NCBI RefSeq assembly: GCF_003712195.1
Contig: NZ_RDSD01000005.1
Coordinates: 1-64,000 of the forward strand
From: Proteiniphilum sp. X52
Lineage (GTDB): Bacteria; Bacteroidota; Bacteroidia; Bacteroidales; Dysgonomonadaceae
DNA length: 64,000 nt
Direction: 5' to 3'
Under the pieces are notes generated by a model that worked only from the letters and a program-made list of their open reading frames with translations, was not told the DNA's origin and did no database searches. The number at the start of each line of letters is the position of its first letter. Position 1 is the stretch's first letter. Both the position numbers and the translations under genes were made by a program. This document shows positions 8,690-18,452 of this stretch, one piece after another.

Positions 8690-11600
8690 TTAGAGATTGA
8701 TATTTATACCCAAATTAAAAACTCTTTGAACAGGGTAACCCAAACCGTTACCCGCCATTTCAGGATCCCACATTTTAAAGGCAGACCAATGTAAAAGATT
8801 GGTTCCGCTGACATAGACACGGAACATGCTTACATGGAACTTTTTGGTCATTTTCTCGGGCAGGGTATATCCGACTTCCGCAGTTTTCAACCGGATAAAA
8901 GCGCCGTTGCGCAGCCAGTGTGTGCTATTCACGTTGTTGTTCGCCACCTGGTGGGCCGATAAACGCGGCCAGAACGCGTAGATATTCCGGTTGGTTTCAG
9001 ACCAGTGGTCGTCGGCAATATACTGCAGCAATCCTCTTTGTCCATTGTTTATGAACGGCGTGATACTCGCGGAATTAATCATGAACGACGAGCGGGCGGA
9101 ACCTTGGAAGAAACAGGATAAGTCGAATCCCTTATATCCCATGGAGAGCCCGGTGCCGTAAATGATTTCGGGCACGGTGGGATATCCGATGGGAACGATG
9201 TCGTCCGCGTTAATCACTCCGTCGTTATTGATGTCTTTGTACTTGATGTCACCGGCGCCATAGGTGCCTCCCAGGTTTTGCTTGGGAGAGTTGTTCACAT
9301 CTTCTTCATCGATAAAGAGGCGCTCGGCGATATATCCCCTCAACTGGTTGATTTTATATCCGACGCGTAATTTCCAGGGAGCATCGCTGTAATCGGGTTC
9401 TTCCAGTTTCTTGTACCGGCTGGTCGCATAAGTGAAATTGCCGTTGACAACGGTCCAAAAGTTTTTATTGAAGTTCTTCTGATATTTCAATTCCACTTCG
9501 AACCCTTTGCCTTCCCCGATACCCACGTTTGCCTGCGGTATCGCGCGCAATCCCATCGTGGTGGGGATATCTGTCCTGCTCTGCAAAATATTTTCGCGGG
9601 TTTCCGTAAAATAGTCGACCAGCATCGTCAAGTCGCCAAACAGGCCGAGTTCTACCCCCAGGTTCATTTTCTTGGCTATTTCCCAAGTGATCTGGTCGTT
9701 GGCGTACCTTCCGATCGTGATCCCAGATCTATAATCTCTATTATAACCAAACCAATATCCGCTCCCGTTCATACTTATCTGAGACAGGTAGAAGAAACGG
9801 TCGTATCTTGACCCGATCTGGTCGTTACCTACCAAACCGTAAGTGGCTTTCAGTTTGAGGTTGGAAATAACATCCTTCATGCCCTCCATGAACTCTTCAT
9901 TGCTTATCACCCAGCCGACTCCTGCCGACGGGAAAAAACCGAACCTGTTTTTTTTGGCAAACCGCTCGGTGCCGTTGTAGCCGAAGTTGAATTCAGCGAA
10001 ATAGCGGGAATTGTACCCGTACGCCAACCGGCCGGCAGACGAAAGGTTCCTGCGGGGCAGGGTGGCATAAAGCAGCGTCTCTGCCTCGTTGGTCAGCCCG
10101 GTCTCGTTCCGTATCGTACCCACCAGCAAGGCGTTCACGTCGTGCATGTCGTTAAAAACTTTATTATACCCCAACCGGAGTTCGCCATAGATGGTAGAGA
10201 GCACATTGCTGCCTCCACCTGTAAAATCCAGGTACTCTGTCCCTGAATCAGGATTCAACGCGACCAGTTGATAGGAACCGTCCAAGGTCGTTGCCGGATG
10301 ATAATAGAACGGCACATATCCCCGCTCCAGGGAATAAGAGGCGTTTCGCTGCACGTTAAAAACTCCTTTGGCAAACAATCCGTCTAACCCTCCGGAGAAT
10401 TTGTGATTGGCTTCCATTTGTATCAACATCATGGATGAGCTTTCTTCCCGAAACCTGCTTGTGATCACTGCCAACGGGTTGACATATGAGCCTAACTCGC
10501 TTCCCATCCCGAAGAGGATATGTTTGGTGAACTCGTTCGCTTCATCTTTGGGATAATAGGGCAGGAACCGTACCGGCGTTGCGTTGCGTGCAAGGTGGAA
10601 AGCATATACCCCGCCCGATACCGTTTTACCGTCTACAATACCCTGTCTGGGACCTGTCCGGTCGTCGAACGATCCGTAGGCGCGTACAATCGCGGTGGTA
10701 GTGGGGGTAAGTTTAATAGTTACATTGGAACGCACCTGTATCCGATTGATATTGATGTTGTTATGAAGGAGATTTTCCTTGCTCTCTTTCAGGATCCCGG
10801 TGTCGTGCTGATAGTTGGCGGCAAGGTAATATTGCACCGCTTTTCCTCCCCCGGTTATATTCATATTCACCCGTTGGTTGAAAGTACGGTCTTTGAGCAT
10901 GTAATTATACCAATCCACGGAAGGATACATGAGGGGGTTGGTGCCCAATTCGGTTTCCCTTATTTTGGACGAGGTATAGGGCAGTTCTACCATCGCGTCG
11001 CGTGTTCTTACCGCTTCGTTATGGAGTCTCATATAGGTAATAGGGTCTGCCAGTTTCACCAGGTCGGTATTGGCCGAAGAGGATAATTCAGCTCTTATAT
11101 TTACCGAAATCTGGTCGGCTTTTCCCTCTTTGGTTGAAACCAGAATAACGCCATTTGCTCCACGCGCCCCGTATAGGGCGGCGGCGTTGGCATCTTTCAT
11201 CACCGAGAACGAAGCGATATCGTCCACATTCAACCGTGCCAAGTCGGTAGAGGTCATTTCTATCCCGTCAATCAATATCAGCGGGTCCTTTTTCCCGCTC
11301 GCGCTGAAAGAAGTGATACCGCGGATGAAAAATTCCGCATTGTCCAATCCCGGTTCACCGGAGCGCTGGTAAGCGATTACCCCAGACATTCTACCCGCGA
11401 ATGCAGTGGTGATATTACTGGAAGGCACCCTTAACTCCTCCGGTCTGACGGCGGAAATAGAACTGATCACGCTTTCTTTCTTTTGTACTCCGAAAGCAAC
11501 CACCTGCACCTCATCCAGCGCAATCGTATCTTCCTCCAACACAATGGTCACATTGTTGGCTCCCGCGGCTTTTTCTTCTTTGGGAGCAAAACCCACAAAA

Positions 11601-11923
11601 GAATAGACCAGTGTCTCATTGGCAGCACATTCGATTGAATACTTTCCATCCACATCAGTTATGGTACCGACGCCCGGCCGTTCCTTTATCGCAACAGCGA
11701 CTCCTGGCAAAGGGAATCCATCTTGGTCGACTACACGCCCGGAAATTTTCACTCTTTGCTGTGCGACATCCCGTACAATTTCCGTTTCATTGATGGTTGC
11801 ATTCTCTCTGAGAACATTCGACTCTTTGCTTTCAGAAACAACACTTCCCAGAGCAAAAAGCGGACTGAAAATCATCATAATAATTATGACGAGACATACA
11901 TTCAATGTTTTTTTTCCTTTCAT
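8690..11923 (-). CDS. SusC/RagA-family TonB-dependent outer-membrane transporter
   Basis: A 1077-residue protein with a long signal region, a CarboxypepD_reg-like domain at about 55 to 135 (KISGRVVDQDGFPLPGVAV), a TonB box zone, a plug with DPLILIDGIEMTSTDLARLN and AALYGARGANGVILVSTKEG, and a large beta-barrel ending in VQRVFNLGININL. There is no N-terminal STN domain, so it is unlikely to signal through an anti-sigma factor. It imports oligosaccharide with the SusD encoded next to it. The gene is preceded by a leader of more than 480 nt containing a 12-G tract and the shared upstream element at 12405-12474. Confidence 0.95.
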   Translation of the reverse strand: MKGKKTLNVCLVIIIMMIFSPLFALGSVVSESKESNVLRENATINETEIVRDVAQQRVKISGRVVDQDGFPLPGVAVAIKERPGVGTITDVDGKYSIECAANETLVYSFVGFAPKEEKAAGANNVTIVLEEDTIALDEVQVVAFGVQKKESVISSISAVRPEELRVPSSNITTAFAGRMSGVIAYQRSGEPGLDNAEFFIRGITSFSASGKKDPLILIDGIEMTSTDLARLNVDDIASFSVMKDANAAALYGARGANGVILVSTKEGKADQISVNIRAELSSSANTDLVKLADPITYMRLHNEAVRTRDAMVELPYTSSKIRETELGTNPLMYPSVDWYNYMLKDRTFNQRVNMNITGGGKAVQYYLAANYQHDTGILKESKENLLHNNININRIQVRSNVTIKLTPTTTAIVRAYGSFDDRTGPRQGIVDGKTVSGGVYAFHLARNATPVRFLPYYPKDEANEFTKHILFGMGSELGSYVNPLAVITSRFREESSSMMLIQMEANHKFSGGLDGLFAKGVFNVQRNASYSLERGYVPFYYHPATTLDGSYQLVALNPDSGTEYLDFTGGGSNVLSTIYGELRLGYNKVFNDMHDVNALLVGTIRNETGLTNEAETLLYATLPRRNLSSAGRLAYGYNSRYFAEFNFGYNGTERFAKKNRFGFFPSAGVGWVISNEEFMEGMKDVISNLKLKATYGLVGNDQIGSRYDRFFYLSQISMNGSGYWFGYNRDYRSGITIGRYANDQITWEIAKKMNLGVELGLFGDLTMLVDYFTETRENILQSRTDIPTTMGLRAIPQANVGIGEGKGFEVELKYQKNFNKNFWTVVNGNFTYATSRYKKLEEPDYSDAPWKLRVGYKINQLRGYIAERLFIDEEDVNNSPKQNLGGTYGAGDIKYKDINNDGVINADDIVPIGYPTVPEIIYGTGLSMGYKGFDLSCFFQGSARSSFMINSASITPFINNGQRGLLQYIADDHWSETNRNIYAFWPRLSAHQVANNNVNSTHWLRNGAFIRLKTAEVGYTLPEKMTKKFHVSMFRVYVSGTNLLHWSAFKMWDPEMAGNGLGYPVQRVFNLGININL

Positions 11924-12303
11924 TTGTTTTAGATTTACATTTTTAAGATAATTTGAGTGGTTGACCGAGTACCCTCTCTATTAATAGTTAGTATAATATA
12001 TTATTCTGTATGCGTATATAAGTATCTGCCCAACGCGTGGAGAATTTCGCAAATTCAAGAAAAAATCCGTTGAATCTGTTACGGAACCATGCATGAGTGA
12101 AATGTGTCCGCATAGGATAGAATGGATGTTTGATACCCGCGGACAGTATTCTTCGTAAAATAAAATTAGATTGAAGAGTATTGTAATAATTTTTCTCGCC
12201 GACAGTAGTAGATTGATAATATATATAGGAATTAATATGCTTGATAAGGTCAAGATCCGAACGACAGCATGCTTTATTAACACTATTGTTAAATAATGTT
12301 ATC

Positions 12304-12315
12304 GGGGGGGGGGGG
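12304..12315. repeat. Homopolymer tract of 12 G
   Basis: Twelve consecutive G residues (poly-C in the SusC direction) in a region that is otherwise strongly AT-rich, about 380 bp upstream of the SusC start. Such tracts change length by replication slippage. A sequencing artefact is possible. Confidence 0.85.
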
Positions 12316-12404
12316 TATTTATTAAAAAAACAAAACGAATTAAAGAGGCTCTCATCTTTTAAAAATATGTTATATGATTACACAAACACCACTTTAATTT
12401 TATA

Positions 12405-12474
12405 ATACAAAGAAAATTAAAGTAAAATATGGGAAAGTTTGTTTTTGCGAAAATAAATCCTCAAAAAGCGTTAA
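12405..12474 (-). promoter_or_regulatory. Shared upstream element, copy (ii), before SusC
   Basis: CAAAGAAA (12408-12415), then GCGA at 12447 and TCAAAAAGCG starting at 12461. Read on the minus strand this is CGCTTTTTGA, 11 nt, TCGCAAA, about 30 nt, TTTCTTTG. The last block differs by one base from the Bacteroidetes -7 consensus TAnnTTTG. Spacing of the parts matches copies (i) and (iii) within 1 nt. Proposed as an activator site plus promoter. Confidence 0.55.
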
Positions 12475-12546
12475 TCTTTCTCTCTGTTTATTTACTTTTT
12501 TTAAATGGCATTTTTATGAAAAATAGAATTGTAGCGTTATTATTCT

Positions 12547-13662
12547 CTATTCGGGCAGTTTGTTTCTCATTATCTTCAATACTTTTTCATTTACTTCGAT
12601 CAGATGGCTTATAGTGCCCGCTTCTTTCCAGTTTAAGATACGATCCTGGTGGTAAAAAGGTTCTATAAATGTCTGGTTCTCGAGTAATGCGGCAAAATTC
12701 GCAAAATAACCGTCTGTTTCGGATAGTAAGACAAATTTTGCTTTTAGCAGATTGTATTCTTTAATTTGCTTATTGATTGTTTTAATATAGGTAGGGGGCA
12801 TATACCCTGTAATATCCGTTCCTTTCAATATCTCTTTAACGAAGACACCTGATTGCTTATCGGATATTTGCCATTCTTTTTCCAATAAACCCGCTATTGT
12901 GGGAGCCAAATCAGTATGTTCAAAATAACTCAATTCCCTTCCTTCGGCAATACTGTTTCCAACAAATACCAAAGGGGTTTTCCAACTATCCTCATCAGAC
13001 AGTGGATGCCATCCGATACGGCTCTGTCCGTGATCTGAAGTTACAATAAGGACTGTTTCATTCCACATTCCGGACTCTTTAAGAAAAGCAACGAACCTAC
13101 CCAACTGTTCATCGGCGGCTTCTATTGCCTCCACATAAGGAGAATTAGGTGCGAAAATATTCCTGTAATAAGGCTTGTCCGGCATACTTTGAGAAATATC
13201 GTAGCCTCTTTGACCTGCTCTTTGAAGATGTATGCGCATAAATACCGGCGCTTGGGTCTTTAAAATATTGACGGCACAATCAACAACTTCCGCATCAGTG
13301 AATGTATCATCCATTATGAGTATGGAAAAGCCTCTTCCCACCGACTTATAGGCTGTTGTATTTACAACAAAGGCCGTTTGTTGTTGCGGAGAGAAAAGTT
13401 CCTGGATCATTTTATTTTCGGGAGACAAAAAGAGCGTACCTTCATGTAAAACCGGATTAGGGAAAGAGCAACTGTTAAACTTGCTGTAATCGCCGACAGT
13501 GGGGTGATGCGGGATAATTACATTTGCCCAACCCCATATTTTCACCTCCTTGTCACGCTGAATGACCATATTATCCCCAAAAACAGGTGACAAACGGAAT
13601 TCCGCATATAGCTGTAACTGTATTATTAACAAGAAGAGCAAGAGAAATGAAATTCTTTTCAT
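12547..13662 (-). pseudogene. Chimeric gene: sialate O-acetylesterase 5' end joined to alkaline phosphatase-like 3' part
   Basis: The first 46 residues from the chosen start (MKRISFLL at 13662) are a signal peptide and the first strand of a SASA-type sialate O-acetylesterase (SPVFGDNMVIQRDKEVKIWG). At about residue 47 (near 13520) the sequence changes abruptly to the later part of an alkaline-phosphatase/sulfatase superfamily enzyme: TSDHGQS metal ligands, YVEAIEAADEQLGRF, and HTDLAPTIAGLL near the end. The domain lacks its own N-terminal third, which normally carries the nucleophile and first metal ligands. The frame is intact and the signal peptide is usable, so a secreted protein may still be made, but phosphatase or sulfatase activity is doubtful. 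Confidence 0.7.
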
Positions 13663-13742
13663 AAAGTCGCGATCTGATATTTTATTTTTTCTTGTTGATT
13701 TCATGTTGGTTGCATCATTATTGATAGTCTATAATTATAGTC

Positions 13743-15995
13743 TTATACCACTTCACTCTTTGATAACAAATTGACCACTTCCTCTTCCGATAAGTCAAAA
13801 ACTACATAACGGCAATTTCCCACAGAGATGGTTGAATAGTTATTGGACCCTTCATGCAATTTACTTTTTATTACATTCATGTCATATAATGCAATATTCT
13901 TTTTTGATACCGGTATGCGAAGTAATTCTTCCCCACGAGTATGCCATAATACAACCCATGTTTTACCTGCCCGACTAAAAATAAAAGCACGAATTGAATC
14001 AGAGTTTTTCGTCACTGATTGCACTCTTTTATATGGAATAATTTCATATTTTCCATCCACATTTTTGAATAAGAAATGCTCCTGATTGCTGTTTCTTAAC
14101 TCATGTTTCTGTTCATCGGTCATTAATCCTCCAATGCGCACCTCTTCCCACATCCTCATCACTCGAAAATTGTCTTCCGTACGGGGATGTTTCTTAAACT
14201 GGTCCAATCTTCCAAATAAGCCGATTGGGCAGTCCCATGCGGCTGCCCGACTGCAAATATATTCGTACATATCCGGTTGCATCCCGATTGTATTGTTGGA
14301 AGGAGCTAAATAATCATTCCATCCGAAATTCATTGATGAAAAGCTTTCGTTCATATATCTCGCTGCCTGTACCTGATACATGTCGGTTGCCTCTTTCACA
14401 TCCTGAGGCGGGAAAACGTCAAAGGCATTCCCCCTTGTAATGATATGCCAGCTAAAATGCGATTTTGTAGCTCCCTCGGAAAAAATGGGAATAGGATTTA
14501 AATTTTTATATACTTCCAATTGAGCTTTCGGGACGTTATACCAATAGGGAAAATGAACATCTTCTGCTCCGTCGAAATAAACAAATTTAAATCCTGCCTC
14601 ACTGTAAATTTCACTTACCCGTTTAGCTACTTCCTGCTGAATACTTGTTTTTTGGTCGAATCGGATAAACTTCGGCCAGGTGTCCACATCCAATAAACCA
14701 AATTTAAGTCCCTCAGCCGCTGCAGCGATTTCGGTTCCGAGCTCTCCTCTCTTGCAACCTGTAAATTGATAGGGGTAGGAAGTTGTGTAATTCTCGTATG
14801 AAATAATTTCATTGCCAATTTTTAACAACCTTCTTCCTCCCTCCAATGCACACTCACGGGGTGATTCCTCTACAATTATTATTGAGTCATCCTTATTTAC
14901 GGGACAAGCTAATGTGAATATTTTTGTAAGATTTAATCTTGGATCGGGAATTGGAGTTACGTAAGGATCGTTCTTACTGGCTTTATTATAATGTATATGA
15001 AATCCGGGAATGATTCCGGCCTCTTCTATCTTTTGTACAATCTGTCTTAAATCATGTATTTTATTGATGTATTGATCGTTCCAAATAAAATGCCCCATGC
15101 TGACAAATATATCTTCATAATATAATAACATCTGTCGAAAACCGCCTTTCTTAGCATAGGCTATATGTTCATCCACATTTTTAGGAGTTATTCCTTTAGG
15201 TTCATAATATGAATATTTGTATTCATTGCTAAGACGACTTTTAACCCCTAAAGGAAGGTTGTAGTCTTCTTCTAAACGGGAAATGCAAGAAAGGAGTTTA
15301 CTCGTGTTGGTTGTGATTAATGCGGCTCCCACACCTACTAATTTAATACTATTTTCCATTCCTGCAACCATCAGGCAAGTATTGCCATTTATAAAGGCAT
15401 CGATTTTTGCATACGGGTCGGTCGCTAATACATTTACGGAAATATCATCATCCCATGCCACATTCAACCACTCCCCGAAATGAGAACGCTTCTTAATGGG
15501 TAATTGTAAGAGGGTAAATTCATCTACCTCGGTTTTTCTTTTTTCAACACCTATTTTTCCGATTGTATATTCTAATTTTTCCAAAGTAAAACCAATATAG
15601 TAATCGGTTATATTTAAATCCACAGTTGCCGTATATAAGATTTCTTCGAATTGGACAATTAATTTATTTCCATCTTTTTTTACTCTGTCCGCATAGTATT
15701 TACGTGGTTTAGCCGAATAGGTAAGCATTAATTCCGTAGCATATGGCCTATATTCTATAAGAGCAAATATAGATTTTTCCGTATTATCCAAATCGAGACA
15801 TTCTTGTTCCGTATCTTTATGAATTAAACTTTTAGGCCTTCCATTATCATAAAGTATAAACCGCATGTCTTTATTCTCAATGACAATCTCAGACTGTTCG
15901 CTATGTAAAGCGAACAGCTTACTGCTACAGATTATATGAAAACCTACCAGTAGGGAAATAATGATTTTGTATTTATTTACACCTCTTGCAACCAT
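13743..15995 (-). CDS. Large secreted TIM-barrel-like protein of unknown family
   Basis: I chose the start at 15995 because it gives a signal peptide (KYKIIISLLVGFHIICS, ending near LFA-LHS). The longer frame to 16130 begins inside an aminotransferase remnant. The mature protein of about 725 residues has an N-terminal beta-rich part (about 35 to 270), a central barrel with PGFHIHYNK, FKFVYFDGAEDVHFPYWYN and MNFGWNDYLAP, and a C-terminal beta domain. The FDGAED and WNDYL segments look like active-site loops of a glycoside hydrolase, but I cannot match a CAZy family. It probably belongs to the same export-and-digest set as its neighbours. Confidence 0.65.
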   Translation of the reverse strand: MVARGVNKYKIIISLLVGFHIICSSKLFALHSEQSEIVIENKDMRFILYDNGRPKSLIHKDTEQECLDLDNTEKSIFALIEYRPYATELMLTYSAKPRKYYADRVKKDGNKLIVQFEEILYTATVDLNITDYYIGFTLEKLEYTIGKIGVEKRKTEVDEFTLLQLPIKKRSHFGEWLNVAWDDDISVNVLATDPYAKIDAFINGNTCLMVAGMENSIKLVGVGAALITTNTSKLLSCISRLEEDYNLPLGVKSRLSNEYKYSYYEPKGITPKNVDEHIAYAKKGGFRQMLLYYEDIFVSMGHFIWNDQYINKIHDLRQIVQKIEEAGIIPGFHIHYNKASKNDPYVTPIPDPRLNLTKIFTLACPVNKDDSIIIVEESPRECALEGGRRLLKIGNEIISYENYTTSYPYQFTGCKRGELGTEIAAAAEGLKFGLLDVDTWPKFIRFDQKTSIQQEVAKRVSEIYSEAGFKFVYFDGAEDVHFPYWYNVPKAQLEVYKNLNPIPIFSEGATKSHFSWHIITRGNAFDVFPPQDVKEATDMYQVQAARYMNESFSSMNFGWNDYLAPSNNTIGMQPDMYEYICSRAAAWDCPIGLFGRLDQFKKHPRTEDNFRVMRMWEEVRIGGLMTDEQKHELRNSNQEHFLFKNVDGKYEIIPYKRVQSVTKNSDSIRAFIFSRAGKTWVVLWHTRGEELLRIPVSKKNIALYDMNVIKSKLHEGSNNYSTISVGNCRYVVFDLSEEEVVNLLSKSEVV

Positions 15996-16015
15996 TGCTT
16001 TAATTGTTTTTTGTC

Positions 16016-16294
16016 CTATTTTGTATCCAATGGAAGCATAAAATAGGATATATAAATAGGCAGGAATAAACAGCCAGTAACTCGTTTGAAAATTGTCCGG
16101 CGTAATTTCTCCTCCGGGTGAACAGGCCATCCGGAGAAATTATAGGTCGGTTTACTTCCCCCTAACAACACAGGTTTGTTGTTGCTCTGGTTTACTTGCG
16201 CGAATGTAAGGTTAGGTGCTAAAGTTAATCCCGCTCCGGCTATCGCCGAAGTTTTCAGGAAATTCCGTCTGTTTATTGTTTGCATATGTAACAC
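16016..16294 (-). pseudogene. Remnant of a Tat-exported DegT/DnrJ/StrS-type aminotransferase
   Basis: The peptide starts with a twin-arginine signal (NRRNFLKTSAIAGAGLTLAP) followed by NKPVLLGGSKPTYNFSGWP, the opening of a DegT/DnrJ/EryC1/StrS family enzyme. The family match ends after about 70 residues at HPEEK, and the remaining 20 or so residues are unrelated. The rest of the enzyme, including the PLP lysine, is absent. The next gene begins within 25 bp, so a deletion appears to have removed the body and placed the 750-residue gene directly behind the remnant. Confidence 0.6.
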
Positions 16295-16296
16295 AA

Positions 16297-17373
16297 TTAT
16301 TTGTTTTTTAGACGTATAGCATTTTCTGCTTGTTCTATAGCCTCACAGTGTTTTTTAAAACAAGGAGCTAATGTAGGTCTCCATGTTGTTTGCATAAAAC
16401 CCTTAAGTCTATCGGAATTAATTACTTTCGAACAATATTCAACTGTTTTTTCAAAATTAATATTATTCGAATGGTTACTTCCCGTGGGAACCTGATCGTA
16501 ACCATGAGTTTCCAGTTGGTCGTATAACCTTACGTATTTTTCATTTACAGGATTATCAATTTTTTCAAATTGAGATGCATAATACCAATTACTTTGCAAA
16601 ACAGATTTCGGCATTTTTTTAAAAAAGAGATCAGGATGATCCCATGCATAATCAGACCAGATCCAAGACCTTACATTCTTTTTTTCTACTAAATCCACTA
16701 AATAATAAAAATCATGCCACCACAATTCGCCCTGACGGACAACCACATTCACATGATTTCTTTGATGACTTGCCGTCTCTTCATCCATGCCTAAATGAAA
16801 AAACCGGGGAGTATCAAATAGGCTACACACTTCTTCAATCAGATTTTTACATACAGTATAATATTTTTCCGAAGAAATCATACGTTGATAAGGGCCTAAC
16901 CAAGCTTTATGTCCAGCCGAAAAATTCAATTTGGGAATAGGTTCCAATCCCATCTCCCTGATTCTTTTCAACTCTTCTTTCAATTGAGAGGGAGTCCAGG
17001 CCCCTCTAACGGCTATCTCCGGATGGCTATCATATCTTACACCATCTCCCAAATCAATGATCACCATATTCATTCCTGCTTCAACCATTTTCTTCAGAAG
17101 CCGATCCCAAACATCTTTTTCGAAAGTCAATTCCGGTTGATAGTGATGGGCCCACATTCTGACCTCTTGACACTCGTTACTCTGGTATGTTTTTGTCTGA
17201 AACTTAACAGGGGTATTATCTTCCCACATATTATAACTTAAATGGAGTAAATTAGCCCATATAAATTCATTGTTAGTGTTTTTTGTTTCTATTTGAGCAA
17301 AAATCTGTTCGGGTATAGCCACGAACATGCTAACCGCTGCAACTTGTTTAATAAATTCTCTTCGATTTGTCAT
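16297..17373 (-). CDS. GH20-like secreted protein with a twin-arginine signal
   Basis: The start is set at MTNRREF (17373), which gives a Tat signal (NRREFIKQVAAVSMFVA) and leaves 10 bp after the upstream stop. The 358-residue protein contains FFHLGMDEE at about 192-199, matching the H-x-G-x-D-E active-site pattern of GH20 hexosaminidases, plus SWIWSDYAWDHPDL and FMQTTWRP, barrel strands ending in Trp as in that clan. It lacks the extra N-terminal domain of typical GH20 enzymes. A beta-hexosaminidase role would fit the amino-sugar theme of the locus, but a distant barrel of other specificity is possible. Confidence 0.55.
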   Translation of the reverse strand: MTNRREFIKQVAAVSMFVAIPEQIFAQIETKNTNNEFIWANLLHLSYNMWEDNTPVKFQTKTYQSNECQEVRMWAHHYQPELTFEKDVWDRLLKKMVEAGMNMVIIDLGDGVRYDSHPEIAVRGAWTPSQLKEELKRIREMGLEPIPKLNFSAGHKAWLGPYQRMISSEKYYTVCKNLIEEVCSLFDTPRFFHLGMDEETASHQRNHVNVVVRQGELWWHDFYYLVDLVEKKNVRSWIWSDYAWDHPDLFFKKMPKSVLQSNWYYASQFEKIDNPVNEKYVRLYDQLETHGYDQVPTGSNHSNNINFEKTVEYCSKVINSDRLKGFMQTTWRPTLAPCFKKHCEAIEQAENAIRLKNK

Positions 17374-17383
17374 TTGATTAACA

Positions 17384-18403
17384 TTATTCCAAAAATAGAT
17401 GATCGAATTCTTTATCAATCAGTTGATAAATTTCATTTCTTATGTCCAAAGGAAAATCATGGCCTGAATCGGGATAAAACACCTTTAAATTTTCTTTTAC
17501 GCCAAGGGATTCATACACTACGGAGGCCTTCCGGATACCCTCTCTTACACCTCTGACCTCGAAATTCTTATCATTTAACGGAGAATTGGAAATGAAAACA
17601 CGCGGGGCGATCAATGCGATTATTTCATGGAAATTGAAGGGAATTTTATTTTGATCCAACTGATACTTCGTTCTGATCAACGGCATATATCTGTCTTGTG
17701 CCCAAGGGCCCAATCTTCCTCCGTATAATTTTTCGGCGGAGGGTCCAATGTCATAATACTCAAACTGAGTCCAACCACAACTGGACACAACCACTTTCAA
17801 GCGGGGATCAAAAGCAGCAACGAATAGGGCATTATGCCCCCCTAAAGAATGGCCGATGACACCTATTCGGTCGGGATCGACCTGGTCGAGCTTTTGCAAT
17901 AAATCCACACAACGGATATGATTCACTACTCCTTTCATTGTTCCTGATTCATACCGGTCGTTCTCAAAGTCGTAATCTTTCAGATCGCCAAAACCCGGAT
18001 AGTCGGGGGCGATGACTACATATCCTCTTTCGGCCAACTCTTTAGCAATCGCCCTGTTTGGCAAATTTCCCTGTCCGTCGACTATTCCTTTACCCAGATC
18101 TCCCGTTGAATGCAATACAAGCATCGCCGGGTGTTTGTCCGCGCTGTTGCATGCGGGCAAGTATAGATAAGCGGGAAGATCTTCATTCTCAGCGACCGTA
18201 AAACGGATGGTATAACGGGTATAATCCGTTGTTTTCATGCTGTCTTTATATTGTATATTCATTGGAGGCAGATCAAGGAGGCATGGTAACGGCCCCATCA
18301 CTGCTTCCAGGCTATCCCGCAGGGGATTATTATTTTTCGCGGAAAGGGTATATAATCCTGCCGACAATAGTATAAGCCCTGATATGAGTAACTTTTTACA
18401 CAT
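17384..18403 (-). CDS. Secreted alpha/beta-hydrolase (acetyl-xylan-esterase/dienelactone-hydrolase type)
   Basis: A 339-residue protein with a signal peptide (LLISGLILLSAGLYTLSA). It has the serine-hydrolase nucleophile elbow GHSLGG, preceded by DPDRIGVI, and the acid/base pair near the end in YPDSGHDF. The PAYLYLPACNSADKHPAMLV and APDYPGFGD segments fit the acyl-peptidase/AXE family. In PULs such enzymes remove acetyl or other esters from the glycan before hydrolysis. It is 49 bp downstream of the GH36-like gene in the same direction. Confidence 0.75.
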   Translation of the reverse strand: MCKKLLISGLILLSAGLYTLSAKNNNPLRDSLEAVMGPLPCLLDLPPMNIQYKDSMKTTDYTRYTIRFTVAENEDLPAYLYLPACNSADKHPAMLVLHSTGDLGKGIVDGQGNLPNRAIAKELAERGYVVIAPDYPGFGDLKDYDFENDRYESGTMKGVVNHIRCVDLLQKLDQVDPDRIGVIGHSLGGHNALFVAAFDPRLKVVVSSCGWTQFEYYDIGPSAEKLYGGRLGPWAQDRYMPLIRTKYQLDQNKIPFNFHEIIALIAPRVFISNSPLNDKNFEVRGVREGIRKASVVYESLGVKENLKVFYPDSGHDFPLDIRNEIYQLIDKEFDHLFLE

Positions 18404-18452
18404 AAATACCTCTCAACTTACCTTGTTCTTCACAATGAAACCAACCGGTTTT

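Larger units (their letters stand above)
11924..12546. other. Long AT-rich leader of the SusC operon
   Basis: No convincing gene. A 100-residue minus-strand frame at 11981-12283 lacks any recognisable feature and has the composition of random AT-rich DNA. The stretch holds a run of 12 G at 12304-12315 and the shared upstream element at 12405-12474. If transcription starts near that element, the SusC mRNA has a 5' leader of nearly 500 nt. Confidence 0.6.

Noticed and set aside
11981-12283. 100-residue minus-strand frame in the SusC leader
   Set aside because: AT-rich, no domain, no promoter or conserved start context; it overlaps the proposed leader and is best read as chance.
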